DNA from: Serilophus lunatus
Lineage: Eukaryota; Chordata; Aves; Passeriformes; Eurylaimidae
NCBI GenBank assembly: GCA_013399895.1
Contig: VXBA01002618.1
Span: 1,258,307 to 1,322,306, forward strand
Direction of reading: 5' to 3'
Length of the DNA stretch: 64,000 nucleotides
A program made the translations under genes and the position numbers. A model generated the notes under the pieces. The model did not search any database and was not told where the DNA came from. It saw only the letters and a program-made list of their open reading frames with translations. Positions 12,200 through 23,190 of the stretch are shown here, piece by piece; position 1 is the first letter of the stretch, and every line of letters starts with the position of its first letter.

Positions 12200-13312
12200 A
12201 TTTTAGACCCGAGGGACTCTTTGGAGAGCTGTGCTGCTTACTAGAGGCTCATATCAGGGATGTCCCTGAGCGACTATCGTACCTCATACAGGACACTGAC
12301 TTATTTTGCACTGGTGTTGTTTCATGTGGGTACCAGTGACATAGCCAGGAGCAGCCTGAGGAGTATCAAGGATTTCAGAGCTGTAGGAGCACTGGTAAGG
12401 GACTCTGGAGTACAGGTAATTTTTTCATCAATCCTTCTGATCAGAATTAAAGAGAGGGCAGGGACAGGTGAAATTATAATGGACATCTGCTACAGGCCAC
12501 CTGACCAGGAAAATCAAGTGGATGAGACCCTCTACAGACAGAAAGGAACAGCCTCATGTTCACAAGCTCTGGGCTTCATGGGGGACTTCAACCACCCTGA
12601 TATCTGCTGGAGGGATGACAGAGCAGGGCTCAGGCAATCCAGGAGGTTCTTGGAGATGACTTCCTTCTCCAAGTGACAGAGAAGCCAAGGAGAGGTGCTA
12701 TGCTAGGCCTTGTTCTCACCAACATTGAGGGGCTGGTGAGAAATACACAGCTCAAGGCCAGTCTGGGCTGCCGTGACCATGAAACAGTGGAGTTCAAGAT
12801 CCTTAGGGCAGTGAGGAGTGAACACAGCAAGCTCACTACCTGGACTTCAGGAGGGCAGACTTTGTCCTCTTCAAGGATCTGCCGAGTAGAATAACATGGG
12901 GTGAAGCCTTGGAGGCAAGAAGGGCCCAGAAATCTGGTTAATGTTCAAAGCTCATCTCCTCCAAGCTTAGCAACAATGCATCCTAACAAAGAGGAAGTCA
13001 TGCACAAATGTCAGGAGGCCTGCTTGGATGAACAAGGAGCAGCTGGACAAACTCAAATACAAAAAGGAAGCCCAAAGAGGATGGCAGCAAGGACAGGTAG
13101 CTTGTGAAGAATGCAGAAATTGTCCAACCAGCCCGGGATCAGATTAGGAAAGTTGAAGTCCTGACAGAATTAAATCTGGGGACATAAAGAGCAGTAAGAA
13201 AGGCTTCTATAGGTACGTCTCTGATATAAAGGAAGATTAGAGAAAATATCAGTGCTGGGTTAACAGTTGGACTTGATGATCTTAGAGATCTTTTCCAATT
13301 TAAATGATTCTA
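12200..13312 (+). mobile_element. CR1 LINE copy with ORF1-esterase and endonuclease remnants
   Basis: Three CR1 parts follow in order. (1) About 12205-12435 resembles the C-terminal SGNH/GDSL esterase domain of CR1 ORF1: an IRDV.ERL block, then HVGT(N/S)D and a SSLRSIKDFRALGALVRDSG-like helix, in two frames. (2) About 12455-13255 is the APE-like endonuclease of ORF2: ICYRPPDQ (12487-12510), MGDFNHPDICWRD (12579-12617), an LVLTN.EGLV block and a GC.DHE..EFKILR block, then a degraded linker. (3) 13258-13312 is the CR1 3' end: a GTTGGACTTGATGATCTTAG-type tail and terminal ATTCTATGA. Parts of ORF1/ORF2 between (1) and (2), and the whole reverse transcriptase between (2) and (3), are missing. Most avian CR1s are 5'-truncated, so keeping these 5' parts is uncommon. 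Inactive. Confidence 0.85.
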
Positions 13313-14941
13313 TGACTATATTGTATGCTCTTCAGTTTAGCCAGAGACAGGTGTCTGGTAAGCATCAGTAAACTTGTTTTTTTATTGGAAAACAATTAAT
13401 TGCATATTGTTTTTCACTGCTTTAAAGTTAGCTCAAAAGGTAAATTAGAAACAATCTTGAGATATTTTGCTTTGTAGATAAACACTCAAAATAATAAAAA
13501 TGCTAAATAGATTTAATGAATATATTTTTAACAAACCTATTGAGTGCAGTCTTCTGATTCAAATGGATAGTTCAGAGCCACAAACCTCCCCTTCTTCTGC
13601 CTCTACTTCTATTTGTGTCATAATATTTTGTTTAGAAAGTGAAAACAGATTTCACACTCCTGAAAAGCCAAGCCAGACTCCTAAGGGAATTAATTTCAGT
13701 GATGTGTGAAGTTACCAGAGCCTTTTTTTTCTCAATTTCAGGTAGTATGATATGTAAATTGGCCAGAATACCCTGGAGAGTTTCTTTTGGGAGTTCTCCT
13801 GAAACCTGTGATGTCTTACACTTTTGATTCCCTCCTGTCTGAAAGTGCAAGTGTCGCACAGCGCTACAGCCTCTCTTCCACTCCTTGAGTGGTATTTTTT
13901 TAACCTAAATCCAAGCACCTACCCTGCAGAGATAATTTTTCTTTCTTTTTCTGGGCTGAGCAGTCCAGGCCCCCTTTCTACTCAATGGAAACAAGAGAAG
14001 GGCATTTCTAGGGCATGAGTCACCTTACTGTAATGTACACAACTAAAATCAAGTAGAATGCTTTTGATTTAATGGCAAATGTGAAATGTTCCAGTTTCAA
14101 GGCATTGAGAATCAGTGAAATTAGAATTTCAGCACTCCAGTTTCGTTTCTTTCTGTAAAGGGCATGCATTTAAGTACTGTTTCCTTATGGCTGTTCTGAA
14201 AGCATAATTCATTAATAATTCTGAAGGGTTTGGATACTAGGGCCACACTGGCTGGGTAAGTATAGGGATATCTAGGCAGCAGAAATACTCAGAATGAATC
14301 ATGAGTCTGTGTATCAAAAATGAGATTCATTTATCTAGGAACTGAAATTAAACTAGGCTGCTCAGTGAATAAACAGACTAATTTTAACAATGTCATTGCC
14401 ACTCTGTGTACTTTCTTTGAGGACAAGTAGAAATCTAAGGCAGATTGTGTTCCCAAGCCATCGGCAATCAGAGAGAGAAAATGCTGCCCTGAGACCTCCA
14501 GATTTTCCATCCTGCACACTTGCTGCCAGTATGTTAACAAGCCAGCATTCCCGTGGAACATCAGAAAAAAAAAAGGTTTCACTCGTCATTGAGGCTTAAG
14601 ATGAAACAACAGGCTTTTAGCAAAGACACATGACTAATGTCATGAGATCTGTGATCTCTTCCTAGCTTTCCCTCAAGTCTCTGCATCTTACTTTTTCAGA
14701 TATGAGTGACTTAAGTACCTAAAGATGTAGGCAGAGAACACAGACAAATTACTGTATTTTCTTATGTGCTGAGTCACTGAAGCTGAGATTGAAAATTAAC
14801 CCCTAGCAAGTTCATTTTTGGAGATTTTGGAACTTGTCATGAAAGCTGAGGGAAAGTCCTGTTTGAGTGCCAAGAATAATTATTCTGTAAGTGTAACTAT
14901 TACAGTGTCAGAAAAAGAACATTCTGAAAGGCCTTCAGCTT

Positions 14942-14981
14942 TCTTTCTTTTTTTTTTTTTTTTTTTTTGTTTTGTNTTTTT
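14942..14981. repeat. poly-T run containing an undetermined base
   Basis: A run of over 20 Ts followed by GTTTTGT, an N at 14976 and more Ts. The N probably marks an uncertain homopolymer length or a contig join. The length of this tract should not be trusted. Confidence 0.8.
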
Positions 14982-17900
14982 TTGTGTTAGGTATGGAAAT
15001 GCTTCAGTGCATCAGTGCATCAGTAATCACAAAATGCCTCTAAAATCTCCTTGAAGTGTTGAAAAGCCACAAAAAGACAGCTCAGCTAAACTTGGAGTGG
15101 TTCAGCCAATAAGATATGCAAAGACTGACTTCCACCAGATTTAGGTTTATTACAGCTCCGGCTAACTCATCTGCTGAGAATCTCACTTTTCTGGCCCACC
15201 TGGTAAAGCTGCTGTGTGTGGACCACAAAATGTCCCAGATCACATCTCAGATGTTCTAAATGTGCATTTTGGCTGGTGCAGGGGACAGCGCTAATTGGTT
15301 AAGTATGTTCTAGTGTCTGGCCACCAGCTGCCAGCCACAACATTGCACAGCGCTGCCTTAATGCTGTTTGTTCCAATCAGTTAATTTGTCTGGATTATGA
15401 ACTCTTCTGCCATCAGGAAGAGGAAAGCACTTTAAGGCTATTTCAACCCGTCTGCTCTGCCTTCCCCTGTCAAAAGTCTAATTTGCAATTAGGAATTTCA
15501 GTAGCACTTTCATGTGTTCAGAAAGCAGTGGAGCAAAGCTTCCAGAGAGATTTATTTCCCGTAGAAATAGAAGTATCAGCAATTCCCAAGAAACTGGTCT
15601 TTATCAGAAGTTAGTAAATTATCGTATTTACTGTCAAAGCAGGGGCTATAGAAGTGCAGAAAGCAGTGTTGTCTCCTCCAGAGACTGGCATGGTAATGTG
15701 TGCCTCACATGGCTAGTTGCTCTCTCAGGCTGGAGGCAGCCACACTGCTGGGGGATCAGGAAAGAGCCCTCTGATGGGAAGCCCCAAGCCCAGGGTAGTC
15801 CTGTCTTTTCTGATGCCCTAATAATGTTCTGGTTAGTGTAAAACAGGGGTGAGACATATCAAATCCCCCTTGTTTCCTATGGGACTGGCTGCCAGAGCTC
15901 TTCCTCTGCTCATGCAGCTGTGCCTTTGCCTGTAGCTGAGCCTCCTCACTCCCTATTTAAATATTATTTTCCTAATAAAACCCTAATTCAGGAATATGCT
16001 GCATTACTTCCCGGAAAAGTGTTTTTTTTTCTATACTTCTGATCTATTTCTTTGAGCCAAACCTTTGAAATTATAGCCTTTGTTTATCAGTTCTGTTGTT
16101 ATTATTAGTACAATGCAGATGCTTTCCAAATGAGTGATCCTTACTTTTAACAGTGTTGTTTTATAATTAAATCCTGAGGCCATGCTTTCTAAGGGATTTC
16201 AGTCCAATGAGTAATTGCTCATTGAAATAATCTGCAAATAAAGAAGACAGGGATGAACAAACTGGCATGAATACAAATGGTAGGAATTGTATTCTCACAA
16301 GTAAAAGTCCTGGTAACTGTCCCTCTCCAAATTAGTTGTCTTGAAAACTTTTATAGTCAATGGTGGGAAATGAACTATTTGAGGGTGCAACTCCTGTCAG
16401 CCTAAAGTAGACATCTAAAACAGAGTGGAGAATTCATGCCCTAAAAGTACCCATTTCACTCAAGCAACTATAATGGAAGCTCAGAATGACTAGGTCAAAT
16501 GTAGATGTCTACACTGTAAATATCTAAAATGAAGTTAAATGAATCTTGGGGTGAATATGTTTTGAGGCAAAAAGCCATCATCTTTCTTCCCAGGTTACAG
16601 GGCAGTTGCAAAAAAATCCCATGTTTAAGTCCCAAATTCTATTGTGAAATAAGGGTGTTTTCCTCTTTTCTCAAGTGTTCTGCCATCCTTCTCATGTCCC
16701 TTTGGGTCCTGAGGCTGACAGCAGTGGGGCTGGAGGGAATGTCAGCAGCCACCATTGTCCTCAATTCTTACACAGCAGGGTTTGATGGCTGGAGATCCCT
16801 TCTTGCTTTATTTTGGGGTCAGTTTTGGTTTATGTTTCACTAATTTCTTAATACAGCCCGTATTACATAGGCTTTCTTTTTCTTAGTTCTTAATTATTCA
16901 ATTTTGTGGTCTCTTTTGGTTTTATCTGAGCTGGTTTAGACAGTTGCCTGCCTTCAGAGGCCACTGACTGACCATTGAGATTTGTGTTTACAGTTTGGGA
17001 CCTCCAGTACATTCCATGTTTGCATTCTTGCAAACCTTGTTTTATTCTAGGATCAAAAATAATTTAATCTACACAGAAAATCTACTTGTTATCACTATAA
17101 ACTAGAGCTAACTCAAAGCAAACCTGACTGTTGGACATTTCCTACTCCAGTTAAATAAAACAAGCTCATTATCAGCTTAAGCCAGGACAAGCCCAAACAA
17201 ACCCTTAACACCCTTTGCTGTCAGGTCAATAAAAAACATGTGGCCTTTTACTAGGAAGAGCAAAAAAAAAAAATCGTATTTACTGGAGTACACCAAACAC
17301 CATCCAGAAACTGTTTGGCTGTGTTTGCACAGTGCTGTGCCTCATCTGTTCTGCTCCAAAAGTCGTGTAGCTGTGTTGACACTGCTGTGCTAATACAGCT
17401 ATACAACTGCTGAGTAGCGTTTAGCTTGCGTATGTCCAGCTCAGCACATGGACAGAGAGAGTTTCCATCTGTCTCCATCTGTCTTTAGAGGCAGATCCAC
17501 AGGCTGTCTGCCTCTTGTAAAAATGCAAGCAAGTAAGAGGACAAAGATTCTTGAAGTGTTTCTTAGAGCGATGGCTTAGTATATAGGAAAGTCATCTGAG
17601 CAATTCTAAATGCCTGGATATTTGGAACACCAGTTTGGAACACATTTGGAACATCCAATGTCCTAAGTGCTGATCACCTTGAAAGTGGTTTTAGCAGGCA
17701 TCGGGTAACTGAGGAACCAGAGATCACTAGTCCCCTAAAAAAGTATTCCTTAGCAAAAATCAAGGATCCATTAAAAAAAAATGAGGCATCTTATTTTGTA
17801 ATTATAATTCCCAATGTCCTGGCATGACATTTTTTATATGCAATTGTAGGATTACTGTACTGACAAACTGGAATCTTTTTAATTGTTTAAATTACTCCCC

Positions 17901-18588
17901 ATCACCAATCAGAACAGAATCCATACTCTATTAAGTTTAAAATTACCGTATATTAAAGCATTTCACAGTCCACTTTGTCTTCTGATAGAGTTTCCTGAAT
18001 GATCCCCCCCTCACATTTCTTCCTGTCAAGCAGGTTGTTTGAGGAAATGTTTTAACACCAGAGCAGGTGATAAAATATTTCTGGTAATCCTTTAAGGTGA
18101 ATTATAAGCTTCTGGAAAGAAAGGTTGTCTTTAATTTAAAGGATAAAATATGGCCACATTCAACAACCATGGAAAAGTAGCAGCTACCTGATAGTAAACA
18201 GCCAGAGGCACACTAAAGAGACTGGTAATTTCATTTTAATTTAGATTTGTGGAATTCAGTTGACTAAATACATATCATAGAGAGAACTACACTTCATCTG
18301 TTTCTCTGTTAGGTGAATGTAAAGAATGGTGGCTTCTAGGGTTAGAGTCATCATGTTCTGAAAAGGTCTTCTAAACTAAACCCAGCAAGTCATGATCTAC
18401 ATGTTCCTTTTTTTTCCTCTTCTCTATCATAGTAGGCTCTGACAGCTAGCTTAGATATAGATGCGTACTTTACTGACACCTAAAGTTAGATTAGATAAAT
18501 TCTGTATGCATCCTGAAGGCACGACCTCAAGCTATGAGTTTCAAGTGATGAATATGAAGTTTTATAAAATGCTGAACACACATGACAC

Positions 18589-18611
18589 TGAAGCTGTGTT
18601 GCACAGCTTCA
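18589..18611. repeat. perfect 10-bp hairpin
   Basis: TGAAGCTGTG (18589-18598) and CACAGCTTCA (18602-18611) are perfect reverse complements separated by TTG. About one stem of this kind is expected by chance in the window. No flanking pairing extends it to a microRNA-precursor length. Confidence 0.5.
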
Positions 18612-20534
18612 TTTTAAAAGGCTAAATCAGATAAAAACAACACAGACACATGGGGCAAGCACAGAACTGATGCTAGCTCATCCTGCCAATTCAAATAGAA
18701 TGCTTTTCTCTTTTGAAGTTTGTGCCAGTGGACCCTATTCCAGGGCAGAAACAGTCTCATATCATTCTCCTCTTACAGTGGACTGGGTATTGACCCTTTT
18801 CCAAGTGACAAGTAGCTGATGTAAATACCATAATTCTAACATGACATAAATAGAGTCATGTGCTCTTGTCTGACACAGATCAAATTTTTACTGTTTGGTA
18901 ATGCATGCTATCAATGAAGGTGGAACCAAGGTTGTTCTGTAAGGGCTTTTATTCCTGAGCAATGACATCTGCCATCTGGCTTGTCTCCTGGCTGATCTGT
19001 GCTGGCAGACCCCATTTTGAACAGTAAATAAACCTTATCAGGTGCAGACATATTTCTGTTCATTGATCCTAGTTACCTGCTTTACTCTTATTTGTGTTGT
19101 CTGACATGTCTTTCACCCCAAGGAGACCTCTTTTCACATACATGAGGGATGGGGCTAACACGTGCTGGCATCTTCCAGTGCTGATGCTGGTTCCATAATA
19201 AGCTTCATACTCTGAGATGGCTTCCACTTTGAAAGCTTTATTGACCTGATAAATGTTCCTAGCTCATGTTAAATGGGCTGTGAGTTTGATCCAGATGGCT
19301 TGCTGGCTACAGCTTTGAGGTCAAATGCTGCTGACACTTGAGCACAGTGATGTGCATGAGCTAAAAGCATCTGTGATGAAAACTATAATTCTCTTCTTAA
19401 TCAAACCAGGCCTGTGTTAGATTGTGGTAGCTTTGCAGAATGAATTTCTCACTTGATATGCTAACCAAAAGAGAATTACTTGTGTCTAATAACTCAGGAT
19501 AACTGAAGCAGAGAAGACGAACCATTAGATGATATTGTCCCTCTCTTCCTGATTTTCCCTTGCACTCATGAAGGTATCTGAGTCAACACTGATGCTGAAA
19601 TGGATTTCCCAGAGTTATATGCATTTTTAAATCAACTGGGAGATTTGTATTCAGACAGAATAATAAGAGAGCACACTTAAAGGAGAATTTAAAATTGGGC
19701 CAGGAGACTCAATGTTTGCTAACAGACACAATTTGTTTTGCTAGAAGGGGAGTTGTCAAACAGAGCTTTGATGAGGACAGCAGAAATCTTTTCAGTCAAT
19801 TGTCATAGTAGAAATTCTTAGCAAGTTCACTTTGATTGTGATCGCACTATTTGTCCAGTACTCTAACATAGAACTGCATAGATAGTAAGTGGTGAAAGAC
19901 AAAACTATATTTAAATCAAAGAGTAAGGAACTTTTGCAAAGTACGGTTCTTATTCATAATTCTGTAGTTGCACAACAGGAAGCAATTTGGGCAGTGCATC
20001 CTTCCTATCTGGGAGAAGTAGCTTTCCAGGTGACTATTGAGTCTGCTCAGAGCAGTTCATGTTTTAAATATGAAAAACTTACTAAACTGATTTGGTCAGG
20101 ATGGGTGTGTGTGGTCAAATTTCTTGGGAAAATTAGACAGCTGCCAAGATTGGCCTTTTTTTAGAAGTGCTGTCAAATGGTTCTTTTTAAAAAAGACCTT
20201 TGACACAGCTAAAAGATCACTTAACTCTGTACTGTCCACGTATGTACCAACTTATCCAACAGCCATCACCTTTCCAAGTAGCAATTCTAGACCTTGAAAA
20301 AAATCATCAACCAGTCAACCAAGGTATTTCTGTCTCAAGAGAAAACAGGCAGATGTTCCATGGCTATCACGGAACTTTTGCTGTGATGGAGCAGAAGACA
20401 AGGCCCCACGGTCAGTGAGGGACAATGTGGCCATATTTGACTACAGATTCGATTTGAATCAGGGAACAAGTGGAGCCTCTCTGGAGAGTCATGGAGTTGG
20501 TCCTCCTTGGAGCGGCAGGTCAGCATTTGGAAGG

Positions 20535-20660
20535 CACTACCCTTGGGTCAAGGGATCTGCCCTTGGATCGAGGGCACTACCCTTGGGTCGAGGGTTCTCC
20601 TCTTGGATCAGGGGCTATCCCCTTGGGTCGGGGGCTCTACCCTCGGGTCAGGACGCTGCG
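20535..20660. repeat. 20-bp minisatellite, six units, each hairpin-forming
   Basis: Six units in exact 20-bp register start at 20540, 20560, 20580, 20600, 20620 and 20640, each resembling CCCTTGGGTCGAGGGCTCTA. In unit 1, CCCTTG and CAAGGG are perfect complements around a GGT loop. In units 2-5 the differences are almost all transitions that would keep the stem as G-U pairs in RNA; unit 6 breaks it. Because 20 is not a multiple of 3, reading frames cycle through the array, so a repeated peptide is unlikely. It abuts the left direct repeat of the GC-rich block. Confidence 0.85.
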
Positions 20661-20778
20661 AAAGGAAACTCCTGAAGGTTGAGAGCCTTCGAGGGACAGG
20701 CATTCCGGGCTACCCTGCTGAAACCTTCAGGATTCTTAAGCTAGACAGGTCGTACCAATTCCTTTTGAGCTGAAACCA
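20661..20778 (+). repeat. left copy of degenerate direct repeat flanking GC-rich block
   Basis: This roughly 118-bp stretch aligns with 22849-22973. The best core, 20700-20732 versus 22901-22933, agrees at 30 of 33 positions; all three differences are C to T, two at CpG or GC-rich sites. A GAGAGCC word upstream and a GTAC.AATTC word downstream also match. The left copy contains an internal inverted repeat, CCTGAAGGTT (20671-20680) and AACCTTCAGG (20722-20731). The repeats may be LTR remnants or parts of one older element; the family was not recognised. Confidence 0.6.
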
Positions 20779-21605
20779 GTATAATAAAAAGAAAGAATTT
20801 TAAAAAAGCCGCGCGGGCTCCCGCCCTTGTTGCCGCTGCCGGGCGGGGCAGGGGTGGAGGTGCTGTTCGTGCCGCAGCCGCTGGGTGGCGCCGTGGGAGA
20901 ACAAAAGGGACGCACGGGAGCCCCGGGCCGGGGTGGGGGCGGGAGCTGGCGCTGCTCGCACCGCCTTGGGAGAAAGGAGGGCGCTGTTCCCGGCCCTGGG
21001 CACCCACCGGAGCGGGGCTCTGCTTTGCCTTCCAGGCGCCTGCACAGCATCCCGGTGTTTGCATAGACAGGGGCGGCCGAGAGGATGCTGCTGTGCAGAC
21101 ATGACTGGGGCCGGTGCATCTGCCACCAGTCCTGCTGACCACTCGAGTTGCGATACAAGCAGTGCTGCTGCGGGCTGGAAGGCTGGAAGGCTCCTCCTCC
21201 TTTTCCCTCCACACTGTAGCACCCTCGCAGTCTCCTCATCCCGCAGGCACCGTGGGCTTCCATCAGCTGCCAGCCCTTATTTCCATGGCGATGTCCCAGC
21301 CCCTTCTCAGCCCCTTGCCTCTGTGTGACAATGGGGATGGGCTGGTACCGGGCACCGCTGGCACTTCCAAAACTGGGAGTGCTGGTGGCGTCTGGTAGCC
21401 CAGTGGGTGTGCTGGCAGCAGGAGAGTTGGATGCGCTGCAGAAATACCTGTAGGGAGAGTGCCAATGGGATGAGCCTTGTTCTTCCCAGCAGTGCCCAGT
21501 GCCAGAGTGCAGGACATCTGTGTACAGGGCAATGAAAATGGAGCTGCTGCACTCTGGCCCCATGTGGCTTATGATCTTCACTTCCCTGGAGATGAACCAG
21601 GCCAA
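20736..21605 (-). other. longest open frame in window (289 codons), coding status doubtful
   Basis: It runs on the minus strand through the GC-rich block, beginning MAWFISREVKIISH. The product would be rich in Ser, Pro, Gly and Cys, ends in a low-complexity Pro/Ser/Arg-rich region, and reads through the left flanking repeat. No signal peptide, membrane span or catalytic motif is visible. Overlapping frames of 130-180 codons exist on both strands, as expected from GC-rich sequence with few stop codons. A second minus-strand frame of 230 codons lies at 21935-22627. I regard both as probably fortuitous. Confidence 0.15.
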
Positions 21606-22848
21606 TGCTACAGAGCTGCTCTATTCCAGCTCCACAAAGCTGCATCCGCTTTGTCCTGTGCCCTTGTCTCTGTCCTATTGCACAACCTTGTCCACATCTG
21701 CTCTCAGCAGCTCCACTCCAGGGTAATGGAGCCCCAGATGGACCTCTCTGTTGGCAGATCTGCTTGCCCCCACAGGCTCCCAATGGCTCTCCCCCCTGGG
21801 CCGTCTCCTCCTGGACCACCTCCCTGTTCTGCTTGGACAGTGCCTGGGTCTCCAAGGATGAGGATGAGCTCCAGGAGTGGCACCTCTTTGTCTGTGGCCA
21901 TGGCTGGGTGGCTGTTGGAGAGGCACCTTCACATCTATGGGGCTCTGTTCCCTGTCTTCACTATTCCCAGGGGCTGGCTTTGGCTCTGTCCATGAAAGAT
22001 GCTCCAGGAGGGGTCCTGGTGAAGGACTCTGGCCCCAGACAGCTTTTCAGGACCAGTGTTGAGCATGGTTAGGTCAATGACATAATGACACTGCAAGGAG
22101 AACGACTCCATGGAAATGGAGCTGCTCCATGACAGGCAGGACAGGCCACACAGGCTGGGCAGGCAGGCCAGTGCAGACAGGTGCTCACTGCTTGATGCTT
22201 CTGTGCTTGCTCTGAAGAGGAGAGAAAAGAGGCCCTGCTGCACCCTGTCCCCTCTGACAGGACTCGTGGCAGCATCCCATTGTCCCCCAGTGAGAAGAGG
22301 CGGGGCATGGGGTGAGGATCTGGAGCAGGATCTAAGGCTCCTCCAGCACTCACTACATCTCTGGGGTTTGTGTTGACTTCTCCCTGCACCTTCTTGGGGA
22401 GAAGCTGCTGTTGGAGGAGACTGAGTGGCTAGCAGCCCTGGGCACTGTGGCAGGTTAACGCTGGTGTTGGGGGTTGGCCATTGATGAGGCGCTCTGTGCT
22501 GCATCCACTCACTGCTCTGTCCCTCCATCTGGGCTCTTCCCTTGTTTCTGTGACACATCCACTTCTTCCCCGGGATCCGCAAGAGCAGCTCAAGTCCATG
22601 CAATGAACTCAGCCATGCTGGGGACATTGAAGCACCCTATGGCACTGGATCCAGTGTGGCTGTGACAATCCAAGTCACTAGCACAGGTCAATGATGATCC
22701 CCAGTAGACTTCTGAGTTCCCCAGTGGTGGGATCCCAACACTGCTGAGGTGGCAGAGGCTGAAGTCTGTGAAGATGACATCAGATTGTGGTGCCCAGCAC
22801 CCACTGCCTGCCTTGGGGTAGAGCCCTGCTTGTGACAGTCAGGAGTCC
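20779..22848. other. GC-rich block of unknown origin, about 2.1 kb
   Basis: GC content is far above its surroundings. The first 350 bp (about 20808-21130) is CpG-rich like a promoter island; the rest is GC-rich but CpG-poor. An AATAAAA word sits at about 20782-20788, just before the CpG-rich part. Long frames occur on both strands, which GC-rich DNA produces by itself. Near-repeats of an AATGGAGCTGCT word occur at about 21536-21550 and 22112-22127. I recognise no protein domain and no known transposon. Options: interior of a non-autonomous LTR element bounded by the flanking direct repeats, a CpG-island promoter with a noncoding transcript, or a lineage-specific insertion. Confidence 0.45.
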
Positions 22849-22973
22849 AAGGAAATTACCTTGAGAGTGAGAGCCCTCTCTGTTTTGAGCACGTGATTAT
22901 GCATTCTGGGTTACCCTGTTGAAACCTTCAGGAGATCACATCAATTGTATCGTACTAATTCTGTTTGACACCA
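22849..22973 (+). repeat. right copy of degenerate direct repeat flanking GC-rich block
   Basis: Homologous to 20661-20778, in the same orientation and about 2.2 kb away. It lacks the 20-bp tandem repeat found left of the other copy, and its internal inverted repeat has decayed. Downstream the sequence returns at once to AT-rich composition, so this copy marks the right edge of the block. Confidence 0.6.
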
Positions 22974-23107
22974 CAGACTTGTATTCACCTGTTTATGAAA
23001 TCTTGGTTTTTCTGCTACAACTGGTTTATAAAATCAATCTTTTTTTGAATAGATGATTTGCCTCAACTTTAGAAGCTTCCATGAAATGAGAACAGTGACG
23101 ATTCTAC

Positions 23108-23190
23108 ATACTCAGTTCTGGTGAGGTCTCCAAAGCAGATATTGAAGTACTAGAGTTTGTCCAGAGAAAGGCAGTGAAATTGGTGAATGG
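23108..23190 (+). mobile_element. short old CR1 fragment
   Basis: The stretch from about 23112 to 23190 (TCAGTTCTGG, then GATATTGAAGTACTAGAG, TTGTCCAGAGAAAGGCAGTG and AAATTGGTGAATGG) follows the CR1 region that encodes the end of ORF2 (the FW...DIE.LE.VQRRA.KLV.G stretch). It is short and diverged, and lies about 240 bp upstream of a longer CR1 in the same orientation. Confidence 0.6.

Larger units (their letters stand above)
13320..20530. other. noncoding stretch, no gene recognised
   Basis: Seven kilobases of mostly AT-rich, apparently unique sequence. Contents noted: a T-run with an N at 14942-14981, a sequence resembling a conserved noncoding element at about 15060-15500, and a perfect 10-bp hairpin at 18589-18611. 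No coding exon or transposon family recognised. Confidence 0.5.

Noticed and set aside
20535..20660. Possible CRISPR-like array.
   Set aside because: Units are contiguous 20-mers without distinct spacers, in a vertebrate genome; it is a minisatellite.
22861..22975. Interpretation of the two flanking repeats as intact LTRs.
   Set aside because: No TG...CA termini, target-site duplication, primer-binding site or polypurine tract could be located; they are reported only as direct repeats.
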